Shown: in pieces, positions 16,885 through 25,992 of the stretch
Position numbering within the stretch: position 1 is the first letter of the stretch
How the letters are laid out: each line of letters begins with the position of its first letter
Assembly: GCA_018818785.1 (NCBI GenBank)
Contig: JAHIRF010000009.1
Location: forward strand, 124,001-188,000
Direction of reading: 5' to 3'
Source: Thermoplasmatota archaeon
GTDB taxonomy: Archaea; Thermoplasmatota; Thermoplasmata; UBA10834
DNA: 64,000 nucleotides
Translations under genes and position numbers: made by a program
Notes under the pieces: generated by a model
The model's input: only the letters and a program-made list of their open reading frames with translations
Databases searched by the model: none
What the model was told of the DNA's origin: nothing

Positions 16885-19326
16885 ATGATGCCGATGGGGG
16901 CCAATAACTCAGAGAAAAGGACCAACGAGCACGTGCTGTGGTTCGATCAGATAGGCCTCAAGGATATCGACAGGGTTGGCGGCAAGAACGCATCTTTGGG
17001 CGAGATGCTGAGGCACCTTACTAGCAACGGCATTAGAGTCCCGGAAGGTTTTGCAGTCACTACCAAATCATTCAATGAATTCGTGAGTGCCGCGCGCCTC
17101 GAGGAGAAGATCAAGACCATTCTCAAAGGAATCGATCCTGATGACCCGAGCGACGTGGCCGCTCGTGGTTCGAAGGTGCGTAAGGGATTCCTCGAGGCGG
17201 AATTCCCCGAGAATATCCGCAGGGAGATCGAGTATGGTTATTGGGAGTTGGGGAGACGCCTTCATATGGATAATCCCAGCGTGGCGATACGATCTAGCGC
17301 TACATCCGAGGACTTAGATGGCGCATCGTTCGCGGGACAGCACGAGACGATTCTCAATGTCCGTGGGGAGGCGAATATTCTCAGAGCCATCAAACAGTGC
17401 TTCGCGAGCCTCTTCACCGACCGTGCGATCGCCTACAGAGCTCACAAGGGGTTCAGCCAACTGGATAACGCGCTCTCCGTCGGGGTCCAGAGAATGGTCC
17501 GGAGTGACAGAGCCTGCTCCGGAGTCATGTTCACGCTGGATACCGAGAGCGGATTCGACAAGGTCGTATACATAACGGGTTCCTGGGGACTGGGCGAGAT
17601 GATCGTCCAGGGTGCGGTGAATCCTGACCAGTTCTACGTGTTCAAACCCTCGTTGGGCAAATTCGAAGACCCTATCATCGAGAAGAAACTTGGCAGCAAG
17701 CAGCACAAGCTGATCTATGCTTCGAAAGGCGGGATGATGGATGCGGAAGTCTCGGTCGCAGACCGTCAGCGGTTCGTGCTGGACGACGCAGAGATCGTGA
17801 AACTCGCAGAGTGGTCGATCATCATCGAATCTCATTATAAGAAACCCATGGACATCGAATGGGCGAAGGATGGCATCACTGGCGAACTCTACATCGTCCA
17901 GGCCAGGCCTGAGACGGTCCACGCATCGAAACCGGCGAACGTCCTTGAGACATACGTCCTGGAAGGCGATAGCAAAATCCTTCTCACAGGTGAGGCCGTC
18001 GGTTCGAAGATCGGCAAAGGTAAGGTCAACGTCCTGGAGAGCGCCTACGAGATATCGGAGTTCAGGAAAGGTGAGGTGCTTGTCACGGACAAGACCGACC
18101 CTGATTGGGAGCCGATAATGAGGAATGCATCTGCGATCGTTACCGACCGAGGTGGCCGTACATGCCATGCTGCTATTGTCTCCAGAGAGCTCGGGATCCC
18201 TTGCATCATCGGTTCAGGGAACGCCACTTCTACACTTCGAGACGGGCAGTTCGTGACAGTCGACACTTCTGAAGGCGAAGGCCGAGTCTATGAGGGTGAC
18301 CTGAACTTTCGAGTGGACCGTATCAACCTCAAGAACATGCCGACGACCCGCACCAAGATAATGATGAACGTCGCGGTTCCGGAGCATGTGTTCACACAGG
18401 GCCAGATACCATGCGATGGTGTAGGTCTCGCTCGACTGGAGGTCATCATCGCCTCGCACATAGGGATACATCCTCTCGCGCTCATCGAATTCGACAAGCT
18501 CAAGGAACGCGCGGCACACGATAACGAGGCTGCGAAGGCAGTGGAGTTGATAGAGGAGAGGACTCACGGTTACGATCGCAAGGATGAATTCTTCCTCGAC
18601 AAGCTCGCATGGGGCATTGGAAAGATCGCTGCCACATTCTACCCGCGGGATGTGATAGTGCGTCTCTCGGATTTCAAGTCGAACGAATATGCCAACCTCA
18701 TCGGAGGGAAGTTCTACGAGCCTGTGGAATCTAATCCTATGATCGGTTGGCGCGGAGCATCGAGGTTCTACGACCCGAAGTTCAAGCCCGCGTTCCGACT
18801 TGAGTGCATGGCCCTGAAGCAAGTACGCGAGAAGAAAGGTCTGACCAACGTGAAAGTGATGGTCCCGTTCTGCAGAACCCCTGATGAGGGTCGCAAGGTC
18901 ATCGCGACAATGAAGGAATTCGGGCTTGAGCAGGGGCAGATGGGTCTAGAAGTCTATGTCATGTGCGAGATACCGTCCAATGTCGTGCTGGCAGACGAGT
19001 TCGCCGAGGTCTTCGACGGTTTCTCAATTGGTTCGAACGACCTCACGCAGCTGATGTTGGGGCTGGACCGCGACTCCGAGTTGGTCTCTGGGCTTTACGA
19101 TGAAAGAAGCCCCGCGGTGAAGATGATGATATCCAGCGTGATCAAGACCGTGAAGGCGAAGGGCAAGAAGATCGGCATCTGCGGTCAGGCGCCGTCTGAT
19201 TTCCCGGAGTTCGCAGAGTTCCTGGTCGAGTGCGGCATAGATAGCATGTCGCTCAATTCGGATACTGTCATACGCACGAGGCTTGTGGTCGCTGAGACGG
19301 AGAAGATGCTCGAAGCGAAGAAGTGA
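16885..19326 (+). CDS. ppsA: Phosphoenolpyruvate synthase
   Basis: This enzyme converts pyruvate and ATP to PEP, AMP and phosphate, the entry to gluconeogenesis, or runs in reverse in some fermenting archaea. The ATP-grasp domain opens VGGKNASLGEMLRHL, with RSSATSEDLDGASFAGQHET at about residue 140. The phospho-histidine domain has GGRTCHAAIVSRELG (about residue 430). The C-terminal PEP-binding barrel has SIGSNDLTQLMLGLDRDS and IGICGQAPSD. It is 813 residues from ATG 16885. Frame continues open to 16816, but the extra residues match nothing usual in the family. Two adjacent ATGs and a nearby ATG at 16894 make the exact start uncertain. Confidence 0.93.
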   Translation: MMPMGANNSEKRTNEHVLWFDQIGLKDIDRVGGKNASLGEMLRHLTSNGIRVPEGFAVTTKSFNEFVSAARLEEKIKTILKGIDPDDPSDVAARGSKVRKGFLEAEFPENIRREIEYGYWELGRRLHMDNPSVAIRSSATSEDLDGASFAGQHETILNVRGEANILRAIKQCFASLFTDRAIAYRAHKGFSQLDNALSVGVQRMVRSDRACSGVMFTLDTESGFDKVVYITGSWGLGEMIVQGAVNPDQFYVFKPSLGKFEDPIIEKKLGSKQHKLIYASKGGMMDAEVSVADRQRFVLDDAEIVKLAEWSIIIESHYKKPMDIEWAKDGITGELYIVQARPETVHASKPANVLETYVLEGDSKILLTGEAVGSKIGKGKVNVLESAYEISEFRKGEVLVTDKTDPDWEPIMRNASAIVTDRGGRTCHAAIVSRELGIPCIIGSGNATSTLRDGQFVTVDTSEGEGRVYEGDLNFRVDRINLKNMPTTRTKIMMNVAVPEHVFTQGQIPCDGVGLARLEVIIASHIGIHPLALIEFDKLKERAAHDNEAAKAVELIEERTHGYDRKDEFFLDKLAWGIGKIAATFYPRDVIVRLSDFKSNEYANLIGGKFYEPVESNPMIGWRGASRFYDPKFKPAFRLECMALKQVREKKGLTNVKVMVPFCRTPDEGRKVIATMKEFGLEQGQMGLEVYVMCEIPSNVVLADEFAEVFDGFSIGSNDLTQLMLGLDRDSELVSGLYDERSPAVKMMISSVIKTVKAKGKKIGICGQAPSDFPEFAEFLVECGIDSMSLNSDTVIRTRLVVAETEKMLEAKK

Positions 19327-19345
19327 ATCTATTGTCGCAAGTCTG

Positions 19346-19441
19346 TTTTTTTTGCGAAATGAAATTTATCAATATCGATAATGATAACGTTTAACTACGA
19401 CGTCATCGTTCACTTTTTTACATTTCTCCCCCCATTTTTTT
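19346..19441 (+). terminator. Poly-T termination region after ppsA
   Basis: Three T-runs (8 T at 19346-19353, 6 T at 19414-19419, 7 T at 19435-19441) follow ppsA. The first is bracketed by CGCAA/TTGCG. T-rich stretches terminate archaeal RNA polymerase. Confidence 0.55.
19366..19387. repeat. Near-perfect 22-bp palindrome
   Basis: TTATCA-A-TATCGATA-A-TGATAA is symmetric except for one A/T pair on each side. It lies between two convergent genes. It resembles AT-rich operators of metal-dependent regulators but sits at 3' ends, so it could also be a weak bidirectional hairpin. Confidence 0.4.
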
Positions 19442-19479
19442 ACACTCGAAATGAGGGTCTGCCATGTGGTTAAGGATTC

Positions 19480-20697
19480 TCACTCTTGAGGCGCGCTCAG
19501 CTTCACCGGTTTCCTCATGAACTTATCGACCTCTTTGTTCCAGAAGTACAGCAGGAGTATTCCAACTGGTGTGACCGCCAGTGCCAATATCAATAGGCTC
19601 TCCTCCAGCCCCCATATTGATGCTATCCATCCTATGGATACCTCGACTATCACGACCATGATGGTGAACATCATGCTAGCTATGCCCATTATTGTCGAAC
19701 GATGAGATGAGTCCACCAGACGGTTGATGTACCCGTTGATGATCGGCGCCTGCAATCCGGTTATTATGTACATCAGGTACTGAGTGGAGACAGCTACTGA
19801 AGATCTGACCAAGAACACGACTGCGAACGAGAATATCATGGTGACGAACATGAACAGAAGCGCGCGCTTTTCCTTGAGCCACCCCTCGATCGTGCCAGCT
19901 AGCCTCGTGAACAGTCCTCCGACTATTGCGAAGCTTGCAAAGAACAACCCGATCTCCAGGAAGCTGAGACGTAGCTGCACGTTCATGTAGACCGATCTGA
20001 AGATCATCATCACATAGATGCCCAGCTCGAGTACTATCTGGAAAAGGATGAGCACCATGATCGGCTTGGATTTGAGGACCTGTTTGACCCCCGTGCCGAG
20101 CTGAGCCCGATATGATTGTTGGAACCTCCGGTCTACCTTTGGCTCTCTCAGGAAGACCACGGTGAACGTGCCAGTTATCGCGACTAATGATGCGATGATG
20201 AGCGTCAGTTCTATCCTGTCCGTCACGGAGACGATGAATCCACCGACCACGCAAGCAGCTGCGCTCGTCATGAACATAACAGCGTTCGCGGTCCCCATGA
20301 TACGTATGAAGTCGGCACCTCTGTCCAGCTCGAGGAGGGTGTCATAGAGGAACGGCGTATCCCCGCTGATCAGGAAGCATACCCCCAATGCCCATATCAC
20401 ATTGGATATGAGATATTGATCGAATGACGAGCTCAGCCCGAATGCAAGTACTCCGACTGAGAACAGTATCTCTCCTGTGAATAGGACCGCTTTCCTACCG
20501 AATTTATCGCCGAGAAGTCCTGCCGGCAACTGGAACAGGATTATCGTGCTCCAGAACACGGCATCGACGACCGTCAGTAGGAATAGGCTGTCGAGGTTCT
20601 TGTAAGCCCATAGGCTCCAGAAGGGTATCCAGAGCGAGAATGATGTGACTGCTCTGAAGATGTAGAACCTTCGGATTCTCTTGTCGCCCTCATTCAT
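19480..20697 (-). CDS. Major facilitator superfamily transporter
   Basis: A 405-residue, 12-helix MFS permease. The loop 2-3 motif appears as AGLLGDKFGRKAVLFTG near residue 60, and the equivalent second-half loop is present around residue 260. Helices are separated by short basic loops, and the C-terminus is cytoplasmic. The family exports drugs or moves small metabolites by ion coupling; the substrate is not apparent. It is convergent with ppsA across a 150-base terminator region. Confidence 0.88.
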   Translation of the reverse strand: MNEGDKRIRRFYIFRAVTSFSLWIPFWSLWAYKNLDSLFLLTVVDAVFWSTIILFQLPAGLLGDKFGRKAVLFTGEILFSVGVLAFGLSSSFDQYLISNVIWALGVCFLISGDTPFLYDTLLELDRGADFIRIMGTANAVMFMTSAAACVVGGFIVSVTDRIELTLIIASLVAITGTFTVVFLREPKVDRRFQQSYRAQLGTGVKQVLKSKPIMVLILFQIVLELGIYVMMIFRSVYMNVQLRLSFLEIGLFFASFAIVGGLFTRLAGTIEGWLKEKRALLFMFVTMIFSFAVVFLVRSSVAVSTQYLMYIITGLQAPIINGYINRLVDSSHRSTIMGIASMMFTIMVVIVEVSIGWIASIWGLEESLLILALAVTPVGILLLYFWNKEVDKFMRKPVKLSAPQE

Positions 20698-20820
20698 CGC
20701 GGATGCCTAATGCTTATCAACTATATTGTGGATTCTGAAAACCGAAACCGTCTGGAACCTTGATGGATAAGAAAATCATTTGTGCAGAAGGTAGTTGACC
20801 TTCTGCGTTGTTTTTCTGAA

Positions 20821-22026
20821 TCAGAGTTTCTTCTCAAGGCAGTTCATGCCGAACTTCGGTAGCATCTCGACGAAAGGCTCCGGGTCCAGCATCTCCGGCG
20901 GGAACACTCCCTTCTGGGTTATCTTGCCCTGGGCGAAGAGTATCGCTGCGATTGCAAGAGGAACACCTACCGAGTATGCGGTCGCACTGTGCCCGTATCT
21001 CTTGTACGTATCCTCATGGTTCAGCTGGGTCCAGATGAAGTAGCCCACTTCCTTGCCATCTTTCTCTCCCTTGACTGCGCTGCCGATGGCGCAATCCCCC
21101 TTCGCCTTGTCTCCGATAGTCGACGGGTCCGGCAGGACGGCTGCGACGACATCCCTTGGCGCGACCTTCACTCCCTTGACGGTTATCTTCTCGGGTGAGT
21201 CCAATCCGAGCTTGCCGAGCATCTTGATCGCATCGACATATTCGTCTCCGAGAGCTATCTTGAAATCACAGTAGTCACAGCCCTTGCCCAGGACCTCTCC
21301 TATGAATGTCGGAAGAGTCTCCTGCTCCTCGTGGTCGACGTTGTAGATGTTGAGGTCTCCCACCGGGTCTGGGAAGCTGAACTTCTCCTTGCCACTGAAC
21401 GGCGATAGCTTGCGGTACGCACCCTCGGCGTAGTATGTCGCGGGCATCAACACCTCTTCGATTAGCGTCTCCGGTGACCAGAGCGGTGCGAACTCGTATC
21501 CTTCGACATATCCGTTGTCCCCGTCCCTCACGAGTATCTCCTTGACTTTGTCCATCCTGTCCGCTGCCATCCTCGCGAAGATGTTCGACAGCCCAGGGTC
21601 GCAACCCAATCCAATCATTCCAGCAAGTCCTGCTTCCTTGAATGCCGCGTCCTTCTTCAGTGAATGCCAGACCGGCGGTTTCTGGATGACTTCCCCCGCT
21701 GGTGTATCATCGAGTGCGACGTCCCATGCCATGTCTGCATAGCTTGCCTTGGCCTGCACGCAAGCGTCCATGATCTTATAGTTGAACCGCGGGATCACGC
21801 CGTTCATGACCAGATCGATCCCTTCGAAAGCCAGAACCATGCCGTCTACATCGGATGCGTCGACCTTCTTTGCCGTGACCTTGTCATTCGAAATCTTCTT
21901 CTCCGCCTTCTTCGCCTTCTCGAAATCGATATCGGCGAGGACCACCTTATCATACTCGTTGGAATTGGCGAGTATCTCGGCGGTGACGGAACCCACTGCT
22001 CCTATCCCTAGAACCATAGCCTTCAT
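20821..22026 (-). CDS. Saccharopine dehydrogenase-family oxidoreductase
   Basis: An NAD(P)-dependent enzyme of 401 residues. The Rossmann motif VLGIGAVGSVTAEIL is at the N-terminus, followed by ADIDFEKAKKAEKKIS and then MNGVIPRFNYKIMDACVQA. The second half forms the mixed alpha-beta catalytic domain typical of the family, which includes saccharopine reductase, lysine 6-dehydrogenase and carboxynorspermidine synthase. I cannot separate these by eye. The start is taken at ATG 22026 (MKAMVLGIGAVG) because the 16 upstream residues are unlike the family. It lies downstream of the RACo-like gene on the same strand. Confidence 0.85.
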   Translation of the reverse strand: MKAMVLGIGAVGSVTAEILANSNEYDKVVLADIDFEKAKKAEKKISNDKVTAKKVDASDVDGMVLAFEGIDLVMNGVIPRFNYKIMDACVQAKASYADMAWDVALDDTPAGEVIQKPPVWHSLKKDAAFKEAGLAGMIGLGCDPGLSNIFARMAADRMDKVKEILVRDGDNGYVEGYEFAPLWSPETLIEEVLMPATYYAEGAYRKLSPFSGKEKFSFPDPVGDLNIYNVDHEEQETLPTFIGEVLGKGCDYCDFKIALGDEYVDAIKMLGKLGLDSPEKITVKGVKVAPRDVVAAVLPDPSTIGDKAKGDCAIGSAVKGEKDGKEVGYFIWTQLNHEDTYKRYGHSATAYSVGVPLAIAAILFAQGKITQKGVFPPEMLDPEPFVEMLPKFGMNCLEKKL

Positions 22027-22265
22027 TATTTCACATACACCGACAGGCGCGCTAGAATCGACATCGCCCGTCAACCCCCGTCATCGATGCGAGCTTATTT
22101 AAGATATGCGGGACCGATTAGTACACATTCTCAAGTATCCTGTTAATCGTGCACATATTTCGAAAGGGGGGTGCCCCTATCGATTTATCTTCAGAGCATG
22201 AATCCCGCGAGCGGACCGATGTGTTCTTCTCCGACCGACTCTCCAGCCTGATCGGTTCGGTGCGG

Positions 22266-24149
22266 TCACGGTTTTCTAACGCTTGGGAATACGCTCATGT
22301 CCCTGTGCGGGATGAACATCGCCTTGGCGAACTCCTTCTGGAAATCCTTCTCGGCCGCCAGTTCGACATACTCGACCTTCTTGGACAACCGGTCTGCCAG
22401 ATCTCTGATCGATGTGGACTTCAATGCCATCCTGGCGCCGGCACCGGCTGAGTTGCCTATGAATCTGATCCTGTCCACCGGCACATCAGGGTACATTCCT
22501 ATTGTGATGGCGCTGGATGCGTCGACATACGTGCCGAACGCGCCGGCCGCGTACACCCGCCCGATGTCCACACATCTGATGCCCAGCTTGCGCATCATAG
22601 TCGAGATTCCTGTGAAAATGGCTGCCTTGGCGAGCTGTATCTCTTGTACGTCATGCTGGGTGACGGCAATATCGTGATCTGTCTCGGCATCATCCGCGAA
22701 TGCTAGAACGAATTCGGACATACCTTCTCCGTTCTTCCGGACACGAACGTTCTGCCTTGAGCTGCTTATCCTGCCAGATGAGTCGATTATCCCCGCCTTG
22801 AACATCTCGGATATGGCATCGACTATCCCCGAGCCGCAGATACCCCTCGGAGGCGTGTCGTCCACTGTGCTGATCTTCACATTCCAATCGGAGGGATCTA
22901 TCCAGACCCTCTCGATGGCGCCCGTCGACGCCCTCATCCCAGACTCGATATGAGCTCCTTCGAACGCTGGTCCAGATGCGCACGAACAGCTTATCAACCT
23001 CTCCCGGTTCCCTGCGATTATCTCGGTGTTGGTACCTATGTCGATCATCATGCCCATGTGCCTGTCCCTGTATAGCCCGCTCGATATCAGGCCAGCTACT
23101 GCGTCCGCGCCGACAAATCCTGCGATGTTAGGCAGGGACGATACCTTTCCGAAGGGATAGATGTCGATTCCCTGCTGCGCCGAGTTCACGGACATCGCGG
23201 TCCTGACTGCGGGTGCATATGGTGCAGTCGCGAGGTGATCTGCGGGTATCCCGAAGAACATGTGATGCATGGCGGTATTGCCTACCACGAAGACTTCCAG
23301 GATGGCGTCGCGGTTCACGCCGGAACGGTCGCTCAACCTCCTCAGGAGTTTGTTCACGCCGTCGAGGATGCTCTTCTGCAGCTTCGCATTTCCATCCTTC
23401 TCCCTGGTTGCGAACGTTATCCTAGACATCACATCCTCACCGAATGCGAGCTGAGGGTTCGGCATCATCTCAGTGGCCATGACCGTTCCATCCTGGAGGT
23501 TCACAAGGTATGCGACCACCTTGGTGGTGCCGATATCAACAGCCACTCCATAGAGCTCGTCAGTCGTATCTCCAGGTTCCAGGCGTACTATCTCCTTCCC
23601 TCTGAATATCGTGATGGAGACTCTCCATGAGCCGTCCCTGATTGCTCGGGGGATGGACTTGTGGACTCCGGACGAGAATCTCGCTGCCGTCCTTACCTTC
23701 TTCGATAGTTCCTCAAGGAGACGATCATCGTCAGCTCTGATATCCATGAGGGTCGCTGGTGGCATGTCTAAAACGATCTTCATGAACGCAGGTTTGAGCT
23801 TGGTGATCCGTTCCCTTCCTGCAGCCTGGAGCCGCTGGGTGCCTCTCCTGCTCTCCTCGGGCACTTCGATGACGATGTTTCCTTCGGTGAGGATCTTCGC
23901 CTGACAGGCCAGGCGCATGCCTGCAATGAGGTCGATGTCCCTGATCGCCTGTTTCTCGCTGTCGTTGACAATATTGAGGTGCGACGAGCCAGACCTGACT
24001 ATGACCTTGCACTTGCCGCACCTGCCCAGGGAACTGCAGATGGATTCTATCGATACCCCCGCGTCGTTCGCAAGATCGAGTAAGGTCGCCCCTGGCCTTG
24101 GGCGCGTCTTCCTCCCAAGCGGTTGGAAATGTATATCTGAATCCGTCAT
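22266..24149 (-). CDS. RACo-like corrinoid-activating ferredoxin protein (DUF4445)
   Basis: A 627-residue protein like the reductive activators of corrinoid proteins, which use ATP and an Fe-S centre to reduce inactive Co(II) to Co(I). The N-terminal 2Fe-2S domain has CSSLGRCGKC with a later RLACQA cysteine. A linker follows, then the ASKHA-type ATPase domain: VAVDIGTTKVVAYLVNL, DIGTNTEIIAGN, and GAFGTYVDASSAITIGMYP near the C-terminus. AAGGTG-type spacing (CAAGGGTG) upstream supports ATG 24149. The MttB-family methyltransferase at 62189 is a likely pathway partner even though it is distant. Confidence 0.88.
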   Translation of the reverse strand: MTDSDIHFQPLGRKTRPRPGATLLDLANDAGVSIESICSSLGRCGKCKVIVRSGSSHLNIVNDSEKQAIRDIDLIAGMRLACQAKILTEGNIVIEVPEESRRGTQRLQAAGRERITKLKPAFMKIVLDMPPATLMDIRADDDRLLEELSKKVRTAARFSSGVHKSIPRAIRDGSWRVSITIFRGKEIVRLEPGDTTDELYGVAVDIGTTKVVAYLVNLQDGTVMATEMMPNPQLAFGEDVMSRITFATREKDGNAKLQKSILDGVNKLLRRLSDRSGVNRDAILEVFVVGNTAMHHMFFGIPADHLATAPYAPAVRTAMSVNSAQQGIDIYPFGKVSSLPNIAGFVGADAVAGLISSGLYRDRHMGMMIDIGTNTEIIAGNRERLISCSCASGPAFEGAHIESGMRASTGAIERVWIDPSDWNVKISTVDDTPPRGICGSGIVDAISEMFKAGIIDSSGRISSSRQNVRVRKNGEGMSEFVLAFADDAETDHDIAVTQHDVQEIQLAKAAIFTGISTMMRKLGIRCVDIGRVYAAGAFGTYVDASSAITIGMYPDVPVDRIRFIGNSAGAGARMALKSTSIRDLADRLSKKVEYVELAAEKDFQKEFAKAMFIPHRDMSVFPSVRKP

Positions 24150-24169
24150 CTGTCACACCCTTGATGGGG

Positions 24170-24293
24170 ATGCCCCTCGGCGATATAGTTTCATCGCTGA
24201 GCCACTTGCACATTATACCTGCGGTCGACGAGATACCTGTGGTATCGGAAAGAGGGACCATCAACAACACCACCCGACGACTATGCAGAACCT
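24170..24293 (+). repeat. Dispersed promoter repeat, copy 2 (between RACo and L7Ae)
   Basis: This is the second copy of the element at 13812-13926. It includes a perfect hairpin, GATACC-TGT-GGTATC, and ACACCACCCGA at 24267-24277. It sits between divergent genes. A TATA box (TTTTATATG, 24308-24316) lies about 30 bases further toward the L7Ae gene. Confidence 0.5.
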
Positions 24294-24359
24294 GCATTCA
24301 GCAATCCTTTTATATGACCATCCTTTAATCACCTTGCTCTTTTCAAGAAGAGCCTGTGA

Positions 24360-24390
24360 ATGATGACGGTGCGAATGCACCTGAAGGAGG
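24360..24390 (+). promoter_or_regulatory. K-turn-like C/D motif over the L7Ae ribosome-binding site
   Basis: The leader has a C box, TGATGA (24361-24366), then a hairpin GGTGC-GAAT-GCACC (24368-24381), then CTGA (24381-24384) running straight into the Shine-Dalgarno GGAGG (24386-24390). G65-A84 and A66-G83 (last two digits) can form the tandem sheared pairs of a kink-turn. CCT at 24353-24355 could pair with AGG at 24385-24387. L7Ae is a K-turn binder, so autoregulation is plausible. Confidence 0.5.
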
Positions 24391-24397
24391 TATCAAA

Positions 24398-24769
24398 TTG
24401 GCTAAGGCAGTATATGTCAAGTTCGAGACGCCAAAGGAACTTGCAGACCAGGCATATGAGATTGTTGAGCTTGCACGCGATGGCGGCAAGCTGAGAAAGG
24501 GAACGAACGAAGTCACGAAGCTCATAGAGAGGGGCGAGACCCAGATGGTCATAATGGCCGAGGATGTCTCACCGCCTGAGATACTCATGCACATACCCGC
24601 GCTTTGTGAGGAGAAGAACGTTCCATACGCCTTCGTGCCAAGCAAGGCCGAGCTGGGGAATGCATGCGGACTGGAGAAGCCGACGGCAGCTGTCGCTGTT
24701 CTCGACGCGTCAAAGGGAAAGCCCGCGCTCGACGAACTCGCGGAGAAGCTGAAGGCGTTGAAGAAGTAG
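24398..24769 (+). CDS. rpl7ae: Ribosomal protein L7Ae
   Basis: L7Ae binds kink-turns in 23S rRNA, box C/D and H/ACA guide RNAs and RNase P. This 123-residue protein has the full family pattern: LRKGTNEVTKLIERGETQMV and VIMAEDVSPPEILMHIPALC, then NVPYAFVPSKAELGNACG. The start is TTG 24398, preceded 7 bases earlier by GGAGG; a frame extension to 24356 lacks support. It leads the operon L7Ae-S28e-L24e-NDK-aIF5B, a classic archaeal arrangement. A K-turn-like motif overlies its ribosome-binding site. Confidence 0.97.
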   Translation: MAKAVYVKFETPKELADQAYEIVELARDGGKLRKGTNEVTKLIERGETQMVIMAEDVSPPEILMHIPALCEEKNVPYAFVPSKAELGNACGLEKPTAAVAVLDASKGKPALDELAEKLKALKK

Positions 24770-24778
24770 GTGGCCTAA

Positions 24779-24991
24779 ATGGCTGACATGGATAGCATAC
24801 CAGCAACTGTTGTCGAGGTCGTTGGACGAACCGGCATGACTGGCGAGGCGACCCAGGTTAAGGTCAGGGTCTTGGACGGCAGGGACAAGGGCAGGATCAT
24901 AACTAGGAACGCCATGGGCCCGATAAGGGTCGGCGACGTGCTGATGCTCAAGGAAACATCGAGGGAAGCGAAGAAGCTCAGCGTGCGCTGA
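24779..24991 (+). CDS. rps28e: Ribosomal protein S28e
   Basis: A small-subunit OB-fold protein of 70 residues, located near the mRNA exit/decoding region. The sequence is typical from [20 protein letters not shown] to [20 protein letters not shown]. It follows rpl7ae by 9 bases. Confidence 0.97.
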   Translation: MADMDSIPATVVEVVGRTGMTGEATQVKVRVLDGRDKGRIITRNAMGPIRVGDVLMLKETSREAKKLSVR

Positions 24992-25023
24992 GTCCGCACA
25001 CTCTGTCTATGAGGTGATTTACG

Positions 25024-25437
25024 ATGGTGGAGCGAAGAGTATGTACGTTCTGCGGTGCTGAGGTAGAACCAGGCACCGGTAGCATGTATATCAAGAAGGA
25101 TGGCGTCATCTATAACTTCTGCTCGTCAAAGTGTCATAAGAACATGGTGCACATGGGAAGAGTCCCGCGCAGGACTACTTGGACGAGATACTATGAGCGG
25201 GAGAAGGCTCTGAGGCTCAAGTCGGCAACCGAAACGGTCGAGACCAAGAAGCGAAAGGTGAAGAAGGTCAAGAAGGCCGAGGCAAAGGTTGAGGTGAAAG
25301 AGGTCGCGGCAGAGGAGACCCCCGAAAAGACCGAGAAGACCGCCGGAGCCGTCAAAGCGCCCAAGAAGGATGATGGTGGGAAGGACAAGAAGACCACAGC
25401 GCCCAAGGGCGCGAAAGCGGAGGACAAGAGCGAATGA
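25024..25437 (+). CDS. rpl24e: Ribosomal protein L24e with long charged tail
   Basis: The first 60 residues are the L24e zinc-finger protein of the large subunit: [13 protein letters not shown] with a second pair in [10 protein letters not shown], and [17 protein letters not shown]. Most archaeal versions end soon afterwards. Here about 75 extra residues follow, built of Lys, Glu, Ala and Thr ([19 protein letters not shown] and similar). The tail looks disordered and resembles extensions on ribosomal proteins in some Thermoplasmata (inference). The stop overlaps the ndk start by 4 bases. Confidence 0.94.
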   Translation: MVERRVCTFCGAEVEPGTGSMYIKKDGVIYNFCSSKCHKNMVHMGRVPRRTTWTRYYEREKALRLKSATETVETKKRKVKKVKKAEAKVEVKEVAAEETPEKTEKTAGAVKAPKKDDGGKDKKTTAPKGAKAEDKSE

Positions 25438-25889
25438 TCGAGAAGACATTCGCGATGGTCAAGCCAGATGGCGTCTCTAGAGGGCTGGTCGGTCGCGTCG
25501 TCCAGAGGTTCGAGGACCGAGGCATCAAGATCGTCGCCATGAAGATGATGCGGATACCGAGGGAGCTCGCGGAGAGACATTACGAGGAGCACAAGGGAAA
25601 GGCCTTCTTCGACGATCTCTTGTCATACATCACATCCGGTCCGGCCGTATGCATGGTGCTCGAGGGTGAGAACTGTGTCGCGACTGCGAGGGCCATGATG
25701 GGCAAGACGAACCCGCAGGACGCCGCATCCGGTACTATCCGAGGCGATTTCGGTCAGGTGACCGGCAGGAACATCATACACGGGTCTGATTCGTCCGAGA
25801 GCGCCAAACGCGAGATCAAGCTCTTCTTCAACGACTACGAGCTGCAGAAGCACGAAGTCGCTGATGAGGCTTGGCTGTTCGAGAAGTGA
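25434..25889 (+). CDS. ndk: Nucleoside diphosphate kinase
   Basis: NDK balances nucleoside triphosphate pools by phosphate transfer through a histidine intermediate. The protein (151 residues) begins [18 protein letters not shown]. Near residue 117 it has [16 protein letters not shown], containing the active-site His in HGSDS. Its start overlaps the rpl24e stop, so the two are translationally coupled. Confidence 0.97.
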   Translation: MIEKTFAMVKPDGVSRGLVGRVVQRFEDRGIKIVAMKMMRIPRELAERHYEEHKGKAFFDDLLSYITSGPAVCMVLEGENCVATARAMMGKTNPQDAASGTIRGDFGQVTGRNIIHGSDSSESAKREIKLFFNDYELQKHEVADEAWLFEK

Positions 25890-25992
25890 CAACCCCACAA
25901 ACCGTTTACATGTTTTTGATCATCTGTGGCACAGCTCCAGTCAGACTTGGTTCCGGGTTACATTGATATACCGCCGGGTGATTGGCGAATCT

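Noticed and set aside
23731-24297. Minus-strand frame upstream of RACo (text such as SDTTGISSTAGIMCKWLSD) as a coding gene
   Set aside because: It overlaps the RACo gene in another frame, and the similar element at 13812-13926 is broken by a frameshift and stop. A regulatory repeat is the simpler reading.
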